Part shown: positions 52,732 through 60,178 of the stretch, one piece after another
Layout: every line of letters begins with the position of its first letter
How positions within the stretch are numbered: position 1 is the stretch's first letter
DNA from: Chryseobacterium sp. CH25
GTDB lineage: Bacteria; Bacteroidota; Bacteroidia; Flavobacteriales; Weeksellaceae
Length of the DNA stretch: 64,000 nucleotides
Assembly (NCBI RefSeq): GCF_004119455.1
Contig: NZ_NRQT01000015.1
Coordinates: 1-64,000, forward strand
Direction: 5' to 3'
Notes under the pieces: model-generated
Databases searched by the model: none
Told to the model about the DNA's origin: nothing
What the model saw: only the letters and a program-made list of their open reading frames with translations
Position numbers and translations under genes: made by a program

Positions 52732-52806
52732 CGGGGCGTAGCGTAGTCCGGTCATCGCGCCTGGTTTGGGACCAGGAGGTCGCAGGTTCGAATCCTGCCG
52801 CCCCGA
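52732..52806 (+). tRNA. tRNA-Pro (TGG), second copy
   Basis: Identical to the tRNA-Pro at 48639: 75 nt, acceptor CGGGGCG with CGCCCCG, anticodon TGG. Confidence 0.96.
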
Positions 52807-52837
52807 CAGTTTTGGTAATTTCTTAAAATTACATAAT

Positions 52838-52911
52838 GGGTGCGTAGCTCAGCTGGATAGAGCATCTGCCTTCTAAGCAGACGGTCAAAGGTTCGAATCC
52901 TTTCGCGCTCA
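52838..52911 (+). tRNA. tRNA-Arg (TCT), second copy
   Basis: Identical to the tRNA-Arg at 48756: 74 nt, anticodon TCT. Confidence 0.96.
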
Positions 52912-53005
52912 CAACAAATAGTACCTAGGTCTATTTATTTTAATTTTTAAAGCTTTTGGTTTTTAAATTAAAATGATGAAGTAAAATTCATTAAGGATGA
53001 CATCT

Positions 53006-53080
53006 CGGGGCGTAGCGTAGTCCGGTCATCGCGCCTGGTTTGGGACCAGGAGGTCGCAGGTTCGAATCCTGCCGCCCCGA
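53006..53080 (+). tRNA. tRNA-Pro (TGG), third copy
   Basis: Identical to the other tRNA-Pro genes. The 25 bases upstream resemble those upstream of the second copy (GAAGTAAAATTC and GATGAC), so the Pro-Arg pair was duplicated with its leader. Confidence 0.96.
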
Positions 53081-53112
53081 CAGTTTTGGTAATTTTCTCA
53101 AAATTACATAAT

Positions 53113-53186
53113 GGGTGCGTAGCTCAGCTGGATAGAGCATCTGCCTTCTAAGCAGACGGTCAAAGGTTCGAATCCTTTCGCGCTCA
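53113..53186 (+). tRNA. tRNA-Arg (TCT), third copy
   Basis: Identical to the other tRNA-Arg genes. It is followed by a terminator (AACCTCATCA with TGATGAGGTT, about 53193-53220) and then by three tandem 3' fragments. Confidence 0.96.
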
Positions 53187-53252
53187 CTGAAACCTCATCA
53201 GTTTTTTGATGAGGTTTTTTTGTTGTATTATACTTAATGGTAAAAATATACA

Positions 53253-53309
53253 GATAGAGCATCCCGATTGCAAATCGGGATGGCAAAGGTTCGAATCCTT
53301 TCGCGCTCA
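53253..53309 (+). pseudogene. tRNA-Arg 3' fragment 3
   Basis: It begins in the D-arm; the anticodon arm is TCCCGATT-GCA-AATCGGGA with a 7-base loop TTGCAAA that would show a GCA (Cys) anticodon. One base of the variable loop is lost relative to tRNA-Arg (GGCAAAGG for GGTCAAAGG). T-arm and 3' acceptor strand are intact; the 5' acceptor strand is absent. Confidence 0.82.
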
Positions 53310-53374
53310 CTGAAACCTCATCAGTTTTTTGATGAGGTTTTTTTGTTGTATTATACTTCCTGCGAAAATTTATA

Positions 53375-53431
53375 GATAGAGCATCCCGATTGCAAATCGG
53401 AACGGCAAAAGTTCGAATCCTTTCGCGCTCA
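53375..53431 (+). pseudogene. tRNA-Arg 3' fragment 4
   Basis: As the preceding fragment, but with two substitutions, one opening the hairpin (ATCGGAAC for ATCGGGAC) and one in the T-arm (AAAAGTTCG for AAAGGTTCG). This suggests relaxed selection. Confidence 0.8.
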
Positions 53432-53494
53432 CTGAAACCTCATCATTTTTATGGTGAGGTTTTTGTTGTACTATACTTCCTGCGAAAATATATA

Positions 53495-53551
53495 GATAGA
53501 GCATCCCGATTGCAAATCGGGACGGCAAAGGTTCGAATCCTTTCGCGCTCA
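53495..53551 (+). pseudogene. tRNA-Arg 3' fragment 5
   Basis: Same layout as fragment 4, 120 bp downstream, but with intact hairpin and T-arm. A terminator copy (about 53556-53585) ends the array. Confidence 0.82.
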
Positions 53552-53619
53552 CTGAAACCTCATCATTTTTATGGTGAGGTTTTTTGTTGTATAAATCATA
53601 ATTAAAGCAAAATCGATTT

Positions 53620-54303
53620 TTAACCAGCCTCACTGCATTTCGCCACAAATTGCTCAAATTTACGATCTGTATTTTGCATAACCGGACCGTGGCCGAAGCA
53701 GATAATAGAAGGGTTCAGTACTGCTAACTTCTGAAGTGATTTGATATTGCGCTGTTGATCTGAAGTGAATATGTTTGGTGGAAGTCGCAGCCCGGTAGCT
53801 GTTGTGAGTAGGTTCATATTTGTTGCCACATCTCCGATAATCAGGACACCATCCCTCTCACGGAATAAAGAAATATGGCCACCTGAATGTCCGGGAGTCT
53901 CTATTACCTTAAAGTTTCCAATCATATCATTCTCAACAATTGTTCTGTCAACTCTATGCCCCTGACCTGCCCAGTACTTTTGCTGAAGTATTGCTACCCA
54001 ATGTTCCGGGGTTGGATAGTCGTGGGTTACCATACCCGTTTCGGTCCTAAAAACTTCGTTGGGATGACAGAGTAAAGGAATATTGAATTCTTCACATATC
54101 TGATCACTACAACCTTGATGGTCTGCATGCGCGTGAGTTAGTACATGCTGATAAACAGGGATTTTCTGGAGAACCTTCTTTATAGTGGTATACGAACTCC
54201 TTATTCCGGAGTCTACCAATACACCTTCAATTATATAGCAATTGATACTGTTTCTTGGCATGAGTGAAATCTGAAACACTTCAGGAGCAATTTGACGTAG
54301 CAT
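53620..54303 (-). CDS. MBL-fold metallo-hydrolase
   Basis: A 227-residue hydrolase from the chosen start MLRQIAPEVFQI. Metal ligands are in THAHADHQG (HxHxDH), PGHSGGHISLF and FGHGPVM, with the Asp in IIGDVATN. The substrate is not readable; the group includes glyoxalase-II-like and lactonase enzymes. An in-frame ATG 16 codons upstream is possible, leaving only 5 bases to the regulator gene before it. It is co-directional with the Crp-family gene, which may control it. Confidence 0.88.
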   Translation of the reverse strand: MLRQIAPEVFQISLMPRNSINCYIIEGVLVDSGIRSSYTTIKKVLQKIPVYQHVLTHAHADHQGCSDQICEEFNIPLLCHPNEVFRTETGMVTHDYPTPEHWVAILQQKYWAGQGHRVDRTIVENDMIGNFKVIETPGHSGGHISLFRERDGVLIIGDVATNMNLLTTATGLRLPPNIFTSDQQRNIKSLQKLAVLNPSIICFGHGPVMQNTDRKFEQFVAKCSEAG

Positions 54304-54356
54304 ATTTTTTTGTGCAAATCTAACTCCCCGATCAGTTCTGTATGAGGACATTTGTC

Positions 54357-54944
54357 CTATAATACGTTAGGTTTATGTATCTGCCCTTTCGCCCGTGTTA
54401 ATGATCGCTGAGTAATCCCAAGATACGCTGCCAGATCCTGAGTTGTGACACGTTGGACAAGCATTGGTTCATTAGACAGAACATAATGGTATTTATCTAC
54501 AGTCGATTTATTATTGTAATTCAGGAGATAGCCTTCTTTTTGGCTATACTCTTTTTCCATCACCAATTTTATGACTTCGTTCCAGACACTCACCTGATTA
54601 AGCAGATGCTGATAATCCTGGAAGTTTATCCTATAAATTACGCTATCTTCTATAGCCCTGATGCTTCTTCTGGATTTTTCCTGCCTCACAAACTCCGGAA
54701 ACGAAGTGGCAAATTCATTTTCAAACTTAAAGCAAGTTATATTTTCTTTTCCTTCATTATCAATAGCGTATGCTTTTACAGCCCCGCTTGCGATAAATCC
54801 AACATAGCGGCAGAGCTCATCTTCTTGAATAAAAAAATCACCTTTTTTTAGATGGATAGGCTTAAAAAACTGTGCAGAAAAGTGAATTTCTTCTGCTGAG
54901 AACCCTCCGGTTGAGGATAGATAATTTTCAAATACATCAGTCAT
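54357..54944 (-). CDS. Crp/Fnr-family transcription regulator
   Basis: A cyclic-nucleotide-binding-fold regulator of about 195 residues from MTDVFENYLSS. The N-terminal beta-roll (FKPIHLKKGDFFIQEDELCRYVGFIASGAV) lacks the full set of cAMP-contact residues, and the C-terminal winged helix contains TTQDLAAYLGITQRSLTRA. Longer in-frame starts exist at 54983 and 55013. It probably controls the adjacent MBL gene; the ligand is unknown. Confidence 0.88.
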   Translation of the reverse strand: MTDVFENYLSSTGGFSAEEIHFSAQFFKPIHLKKGDFFIQEDELCRYVGFIASGAVKAYAIDNEGKENITCFKFENEFATSFPEFVRQEKSRRSIRAIEDSVIYRINFQDYQHLLNQVSVWNEVIKLVMEKEYSQKEGYLLNYNNKSTVDKYHYVLSNEPMLVQRVTTQDLAAYLGITQRSLTRAKGQIHKPNVL

Positions 54945-55108
54945 TTCGCAATTTTTCTGTTCTTTTATTTTCTTCTTAGCCATCAATGGATCATAGGTAA
55001 ATCCAATATCCAAATCTAATCATTATTATACCTTCAAAAAAGCTAACATGAGAAATAGTTGTCATACCAATCAAATTGTTATAATTTTGTTTTCTCTATT
55101 TTAATTCA

Positions 55109-55932
55109 ATGAAAAATTTCAAGTTCATTATCGCAAGCTGTACCTTTGCTTTGACTTTGTCATGCAAAACAGCAGCTCCGGTTACAAAAAACTCTATTCA
55201 GGATACACCTTATCAGAATCTTGGACGTGACGGCAAAATATATGCTGCATTTTACCAACAAAGATCGGCTGAATATGAAGCGCTTTGCCTGCAGGCTTAC
55301 AATATTGCGAAACTTCGTCTGGATGAAGCTTTAGCTTTAAAAGCTGATAAACCTCTAGCTATTGTTTCAGATATTGATGAAACCTTTTTAGATAATTCCT
55401 ATTACGCAGTTGAACGTTCAAAAATGGGAAAAGATTATGATCAAAAGACATGGGAAGAATGGACAGCTAAAGGTATGGCAACACCTCTTACCGGTTCTCA
55501 GGAGTTTTATCAGTATGCTGCCAGTAAAGGTGTACAGGTATTCTACGTTACCAACCGTGTGGAGCAGGAACGTGCAGGAACTTTGAAAAACCTAAAAAAA
55601 TACAATTTTCCTCTTCAGAATGATTCCAACCTTATTCTTCGATCTAAAGAAAGCAGTAAGGAAAACAGGCGTCTGGATATTGCTAAAAATTATAATATCG
55701 TTTTGCTTTTGGGTGATAATCTTGCAGATTTCTCTAATCTGTTTGATAAAAAATCAGAAACAGAACGCTCTGCAGCGGTGAAAAACTCAGCAAATGAGTT
55801 TGGGAAAAATTCATTATCATTCCTAACGTTGGCTATGGGGACTGGGAAGCTTCATTCTATCAATACAAATATGATTACACGCATCAGAAGAAAGATTCAA
55901 TGATGTATAATGCTGTAAAAGCTAATCCTTAA
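55109..55932 (+). pseudogene. Acid phosphatase, lipoprotein e(P4) family, frameshifted near the 3' end
   Basis: A class C acid phosphatase / 5'-nucleotidase. Lipobox LSC (C19) is followed by a HAD core with D88 and D90 (VSDIDETFLDN), FYVTNRVEQE and LLLGDNLADF. After about residue 232 the zero frame gives a non-family tail and stops at 55903. One extra A in the A5 run at 55805-55809 restores the family ending (FIIIPNVGYGDWEASFYQY) to a stop at 55932. Only the C-terminal 43 residues are affected; loss of activity is likely but not certain, and a base-calling error is possible. Confidence 0.83.
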
Positions 55933-55968
55933 AAAGTGTATCTGTAAATATATACAAAGAAAGTATAC

Positions 55969-56002
55969 ACCCTTGCAGTAAAAACTGCAAGGGTTATTTT
56001 TT
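55969..56002 (+). terminator. Terminator of the phosphatase gene
   Basis: ACCCTTGCAGT (55969-55979) pairs perfectly with ACTGCAAGGGT (55984-55994), followed by TATTTTTT. It lies 37 bases after the restored stop. Confidence 0.92.
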
Positions 56003-56033
56003 AAATTATTGAACAGCAGATACGCTTGACAGG

Positions 56034-56153
56034 ATGAAAATTCCGTTTCATCTGTCTATTTTGCTGAATCAGCTTAACTTTTCTATAGATGAACTGCAAT
56101 TCGCGGTATTTTTACAGGAGAAGCTTTTACCGGGAAGCCGTTATAAAAGTTAG
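56034..56153 (+). CDS. Possible small ORF or gene remnant
   Basis: A 39-codon frame begins MKIPFHLSILLNQLNFSIDE and ends in PGSRYKS. It has an amphipathic helical look, but there is no promoter box and no family. It might be the remnant of a lost gene. Confidence 0.25.
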   Translation: MKIPFHLSILLNQLNFSIDELQFAVFLQEKLLPGSRYKS

Positions 56154-56154
56154 T

Positions 56155-56292
56155 TTTAATTATTATTTAAGGAAACATTGATTAAGCATCAATAAAAATC
56201 TTTTTGTGCAACTTATTCCTTGTAGCCATTTATGGCTAAACTATACACTTAATCATGTTTGGGTAGGGCTGGATGTTCCAGTCCTATTTTTG
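56155..56292 (+). other. Non-coding stretch ending in a terminator-like hairpin
   Basis: AGCCATTTATGGCT forms a small hairpin at about 56224-56237, and AGGGCTGG (56265-56272) pairs with CCAGTCCT (56278-56285, one G-U), followed by ATTTTTGTTTTT. No coding frame leads to this terminator, so it could end a small RNA or a decayed gene. Confidence 0.35.
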
Positions 56293-56353
56293 TTTTTCAC
56301 TAATCTAAATCAAAACAAAACCCTTACACTGATATATAAGGGTTCTTTTATTC

Positions 56354-56986
56354 TTAAAACTTGAATTCATCTATCGTTGGATCATTCAATAAAATTTTAG
56401 TACAAATATTATGGTTCTTTGAAGCTCCCTGCACCCGCCAGATCGCTGTATACTTATCTCCATTTCTCATCTGTTTTCCCCGAATCGATTTTAAGCCGTT
56501 TTCCTTAAAAATATTTTCATATTTCTCTACAACTCCATCCTCATAAGGAAGAGTGATCTGATAAATATATCTGGTACTAATCCTGTCAATAACATCCTGA
56601 ATATATTTGAACATAATCAACAATAAAAATACAACGATAGAACCGATTGTGGCTTCCTGATAATACCCTGCTCCTATTGTCATTCCCAAAGCAGCGCAAA
56701 TCCATATGGTAACAGCTGTTGTAAGGCCCGAAACCCTGTTGTCTTCCTTAAAGATTACCCCAGCTCCCACAAAACCTATTCCCGTGATAATATTAGCAGC
56801 AATACGATCCGGACTACCCGATTCTCCAAGGTTCATGGAAAGCATAGTAAAAATACAGGATCCCAATGTCACCAGTATCATCGTACGAAGTCCTGCCGAT
56901 TTCAATTGATATTCTCTTTCGATTCCGATAATACCGCCTACAATTACAGAGAAAAGAATCGGAAGTACATCATCCAGTAAATTCAT
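56354..56986 (-). CDS. MgtC/SapB family membrane protein
   Basis: A 210-residue protein with four to five N-terminal helices and a C-terminal cytosolic domain of about 75 residues. The MgtC signature IIGIEREYQLKSAGLRTMILVTLGSC is at about 20-45, and GIGFVGAGVIFKE follows. The family is linked to low-magnesium growth and virulence in other bacteria. It is monocistronic. Confidence 0.9.
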   Translation of the reverse strand: MNLLDDVLPILFSVIVGGIIGIEREYQLKSAGLRTMILVTLGSCIFTMLSMNLGESGSPDRIAANIITGIGFVGAGVIFKEDNRVSGLTTAVTIWICAALGMTIGAGYYQEATIGSIVVFLLLIMFKYIQDVIDRISTRYIYQITLPYEDGVVEKYENIFKENGLKSIRGKQMRNGDKYTAIWRVQGASKNHNICTKILLNDPTIDEFKF

Positions 56987-57045
56987 TGTTCAGATTTTTC
57001 TATTGTTAAATGTATTTGATTTTTTTTAATTGGGAAAGAGCTACT

Positions 57046-57081
57046 CTGAACAAAAAACCGTTGTGCAATGACAACGGTTTT
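57046..57081 (-). terminator. Terminator of the SH3b gene
   Basis: AAAACCGTTGT (57054-57064) pairs perfectly with ACAACGGTTTT (57071-57081), with T following on the minus strand. Confidence 0.88.
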
Positions 57082-57101
57082 ATTTATTTTAAACAAAATA
57101 T

Positions 57102-57947
57102 TTATTTAAGCTTATAAGAACTTCCGTTCCAAAGATAAGTTTTGGAAGATCGTTTTTTGGTCTCACGGTCCTTATCGTCAGTTTCCATGTCTTCTACTTT
57201 CAGGATAAAAGTGTTAGGAATACCTCCTTTATCATTGGGAAAGACATATTCTTCACTGTGATAGTAAGCTCCGGCATCACCTACATTCATCAGCTGTGGA
57301 AGGGCAATGAGTTTCTTATCTTTATAAAGAATGTACTGGTCATATGCTGCAATCCCACACGCTTCTCCGGATACCATTGCCTTTAAGGTAAATTCTACAT
57401 CCTGAAGTTTATGGCTGCTTTCAATATTAAAGGATGCTGTACTCAACTCTTCTCCTCTTCCGGTATCAAAGTAGATTTCTTCAATCAGGGTATTGCCTTC
57501 CATTACTTTTATTCCGGCAATATTCTGTTTTTCGATCTCATTCAGGGATTTATTTTTTCTATCTACTGTTTTTGAAAGCCCGAAAAGGAAATCATATCCG
57601 TTTTTATTACGGTAACCTACACTAAGATTTCCACCCCAAATGTAGCCTTCAGTCATTATCTCTCCTTTCTGATAAGAAATTTTATACCAGTTGGCTTTTC
57701 TTTCTCCCAACTGTAAAACCGGTATGGTCTCTTCTTTTTTAAGGATCGTAATCTGTTGATTGCTCTGCAGTGAATCCAGAATCTGAGCATTAACACCTGG
57801 TTCTTTTCTAACTCTTGTCCAATCTGTAAAGATCTTCTGATTCTTGTTTTCAGTAAAATTAAAAACACCGTCTGCATACACTTCATTCTCCTGCGCTGTA
57901 AGAAGTTGCAGCGTCAGTAAAAATAAAGCAGTCCATAAAGTTTTCAT
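57102..57947 (-). CDS. Secreted SH3b-domain protein
   Basis: A 281-residue protein with signal peptide (LFLLTLQLLTAQ). A bacterial SH3 domain spans about 40-108 (RVRKEPGVNAQILDSLQ and EGYIWGGNLSVG). The C-terminal 170 residues are beta-rich and unassigned. SH3b domains often bind peptidoglycan or peptides. It follows prmA by 18 bases and is probably co-transcribed with it. Confidence 0.82.
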   Translation of the reverse strand: MKTLWTALFLLTLQLLTAQENEVYADGVFNFTENKNQKIFTDWTRVRKEPGVNAQILDSLQSNQQITILKKEETIPVLQLGERKANWYKISYQKGEIMTEGYIWGGNLSVGYRNKNGYDFLFGLSKTVDRKNKSLNEIEKQNIAGIKVMEGNTLIEEIYFDTGRGEELSTASFNIESSHKLQDVEFTLKAMVSGEACGIAAYDQYILYKDKKLIALPQLMNVGDAGAYYHSEEYVFPNDKGGIPNTFILKVEDMETDDKDRETKKRSSKTYLWNGSSYKLK

Positions 57948-57965
57948 ATTTGTTATTTCGTTTTT

Positions 57966-58793
57966 TTATTTTTCAAGCAGTAAGCTTACCCATTCTTCTC
58001 TCTGTAATTGTTTTTTCAGAGTAAGACCGCTTTCTTTACATACTTCCAGGATATCATCCACATCGAAAAAGCAAAGTCCTGAAAGTAATAGTTTTCCACC
58101 TTCATTCAATACAGATACATACGTTGGAATATCAGAGATCAGGATGTTTCTGTTGATATTGGCTAAAATGATGTCAAAATTTTCGTTTCCTAAGTTTTCT
58201 GCTGTTCCCTGCTCAATGTCTAATTCAACATTGTTTCTTACTGCATTTTCTTTTGAATTCTCTACAGACCATTCATCAATATCAATCGCTTTTGTATCTC
58301 CAGCTCCCTGCTGTTTTGCATAGATTGCCAATACAGAGGTTCCGCATCCCATATCCAACACTTTCTTTCCATTGAAATCAATATCCATCATCTGCTGAAT
58401 CATCAGGTGAGTTGTAGGGTGATGCCCTGTTCCGAATGACATTTTAGGCTGAATGATAATTTCATGCATTCCCGGTACAGAATCATGGAATTCTGCTCTG
58501 ATTAATACTTTATCATCAATATTGATTGGTGAAAAGTTCTTCTCCCACTCTTCATTCCAGTTGATGTTCGGCATTTCTTCAAAGGAATACTCGATTTTTA
58601 CATTTTCGTTCACAAAGATCGGAAGGGCTTTAAGCTGATCCTCGTTAAATAAATCGGTCTGGATATATCCTAAAATTCCGTGAATTTCTTCTGTAAAGCT
58701 GTCAAAACCTATTTCGATAAGCTCTGCCATTAATATCTCGTTCCAAGGTTGCAATGGAGAAATCTTGAAATTGAATTCTAAATAATTTTGCAT
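57966..58793 (-). CDS. prmA: Ribosomal protein L11 methyltransferase
   Basis: A 275-residue SAM-dependent methyltransferase that trimethylates L11. The N-terminal substrate domain (1-95) is followed by the catalytic domain with KMSFGTGHHPTT, VLDMGCGTSVLAI and the NIN variant of the NPPY-like motif in LANINRNIL. The start MQNYLEFNFKI is chosen; a start six codons upstream is possible. Confidence 0.94.
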   Translation of the reverse strand: MQNYLEFNFKISPLQPWNEILMAELIEIGFDSFTEEIHGILGYIQTDLFNEDQLKALPIFVNENVKIEYSFEEMPNINWNEEWEKNFSPINIDDKVLIRAEFHDSVPGMHEIIIQPKMSFGTGHHPTTHLMIQQMMDIDFNGKKVLDMGCGTSVLAIYAKQQGAGDTKAIDIDEWSVENSKENAVRNNVELDIEQGTAENLGNENFDIILANINRNILISDIPTYVSVLNEGGKLLLSGLCFFDVDDILEVCKESGLTLKKQLQREEWVSLLLEK

Positions 58794-58921
58794 GTGAATA
58801 ATTTGCTGCAAAAATACTAATGTTATTACGGTTAAAAAAATGGAATGGGTAAGTTTTGGATAAAGCGGGTGGATTTTATGTTTTGTTGAATGAATAATGC
58901 TTATTTCTATTGAATTTTATA

Positions 58922-59025
58922 TCTCTCGCAGATTGAGCTGATGACGCAGATTTTTTTAGACTTTGGTTAAAGCCGTTGGGATGGGAATATTATAAACAAA
59001 GCGAGCCAAAGCCCGCTTATATTGT
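58922..59025. repeat. CGCAGAT and GCTAAAGCC repeats side by side (copy 3)
   Basis: CTCTCGCAGATT and GACGCAGATT (58923-58952) belong to the CGCAGAT family. They are followed directly by GGTTAAAGCC and GAGCCAAAGCCCGC with TATTG, a degenerate member of the GCTAAAGCC family (58956-59025). The same two families are also adjacent at 26385-26553. Confidence 0.65.
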
Positions 59026-59108
59026 TTTTTACCTATAATTTAAAATTGAAATAGCTGTTTTATGACAACCTCAAACCTTAAACTTTAAACCTTGAATTCT
59101 AAATCCTC

Positions 59109-59822
59109 TTATGGATTCGTAGAGAAAATAGAACCATTAGCGATTAACGCTCTTCTGTTCATTTTCAGGATATCTCTTACCCATTCTGCGAAGTCTTCAG
59201 GTTGTAATACTTTGTCAGGATTTCCGTCTGTAAGTCCGCCCTGGATGCTCATATCAGAAGCAATGGTACTTGGTGTTAAAGTAATCACACGGATGTTCTG
59301 TTTTCTCCATTCTGCCATCATCGACTGAGATAGAGAAACTACAGCAGCTTTTGAAGCAGCATATGCTGACATATTTGGACCTCCTTTTAATCCTGCGGTA
59401 GAAGCAACGTTTACAATATCTCCTTCTCCTTTAGCTTTCATAAATGGGTGAACAGCTTTAGCTGCATAGTACACTCCAAATAAATTGGTTTTGATTACCT
59501 GCTCCCAAGTTTCAGACGGCATATCTTCAATGGTTCCGAAGTCTCCGATTCCTGCATTGTTCACCAAAATATCTACTCCGCCTAATTGTTCAGCTAAAGT
59601 TTCAATTCCTGATTTTACAGCTGCTTCATCATCAATAGAGAATATCGCATATGCTGATTTTACTCCTAGTTTCTGGATTTCTTCAACTGTATTTTTAAGA
59701 TTTTCTTCGTTTCTTCCTGTAATGGCAACGTTTACGCCTTCATTGGCTAAAGCTAAAGCTACAGCTTTCCCCAGTCCTCTTCCACCACCTGTTACAATGG
59801 CATTTTTTCCGTTTATATTCAT
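59109..59822 (-). CDS. SDR oxidoreductase, 3-ketoacyl-ACP reductase-like
   Basis: A 237-residue classical short-chain dehydrogenase. The cofactor motif is TGGGRGLGKA near 11, NNAG is near 84, the catalytic serine is in VASTAGLKGG, and YAASK gives Tyr and Lys. It fits 3-oxoacyl-ACP reductase-like enzymes by similarity, but no fatty-acid genes are nearby, so the substrate is open. The start MNINGKNAIVTG is chosen over one eight codons upstream. Confidence 0.9.
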   Translation of the reverse strand: MNINGKNAIVTGGGRGLGKAVALALANEGVNVAITGRNEENLKNTVEEIQKLGVKSAYAIFSIDDEAAVKSGIETLAEQLGGVDILVNNAGIGDFGTIEDMPSETWEQVIKTNLFGVYYAAKAVHPFMKAKGEGDIVNVASTAGLKGGPNMSAYAASKAAVVSLSQSMMAEWRKQNIRVITLTPSTIASDMSIQGGLTDGNPDKVLQPEDFAEWVRDILKMNRRALIANGSIFSTNP

Positions 59823-59914
59823 AGTGTAATTCTTTTCGTAGGACAAAGTTACGAAAGAACATTTTTATGGGAAGGAAAGAAGGGATATTTAATAGTTTTT
59901 TAATGGTTTTCATT

Positions 59915-60090
59915 AAACCACAAAAGGCACAAAAGTTTAAACACTTTAGTTAAAATATAAGTTTTTATGCAGACTGGTGAAAAGAGCACTTAGGCTTTAT
60001 GAATATCGTAAAATCCCATTTATATGGACTTTTATGCAATTTTTACATATTCTAAAACATTAAAAATAATCTTTTGTGACTTTTGTAATT
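59915..60090. repeat. ~175-bp element with 16-bp inverted ends
   Basis: ACAAAAGGCACAAAAG (59920-59935) matches the reverse complement of CTTTTGTGACTTTTGT (60071-60086) at 15 of 16 positions. The interior has no ORF. It looks like a miniature inverted-repeat element; no target-site duplication was established. Confidence 0.55.
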
Positions 60091-60111
60091 CATTATTTTC
60101 AACCTCAGCAA

Positions 60112-60142
60112 AAAATAAAACCGGTTCGGGATGAACCGGTTT
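60112..60142 (-). terminator. Terminator of the phosphoesterase gene
   Basis: AAACCGGTTC (60118-60127) pairs perfectly with GAACCGGTTT (60133-60142), followed on the minus strand by T-rich sequence. It lies 37 bases after the stop. Confidence 0.85.
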
Positions 60143-60178
60143 ATCAATCTAAAAAAAGTATAGTGAAAAATGAAAAGC

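Larger units (their letters stand above)
53190..53590 (+). repeat. Tandem array of three ~120-bp tRNA-fragment units
   Basis: Each unit consists of a terminator hairpin, about 35 bases of A/T-rich linker beginning TTGTTGTA, and a tRNA-Arg 3' fragment. Periods are 122 and 120 bp. The linker resembles the start of the GIY-YIG gene region (TTGTTTTATATTAGTTCC) and its end (AATATNNNCAGATAGAGC), so the units look like nuclease-deleted versions of the 360-bp units at 48.8-49.6 kb. Confidence 0.75.

Noticed and set aside
53131..53310. Functional tRNA-Cys from the GCA loop of the tRNA fragments
   Set aside because: The 5' acceptor strand and half of the D-arm are missing, so no cloverleaf can form.
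53190..53590. CRISPR-like array of spaced direct repeats
   Set aside because: The repeated part is a tRNA-Arg fragment plus terminator, the unit is about 120 bp, the spacers are similar to each other, and no cas genes are present.
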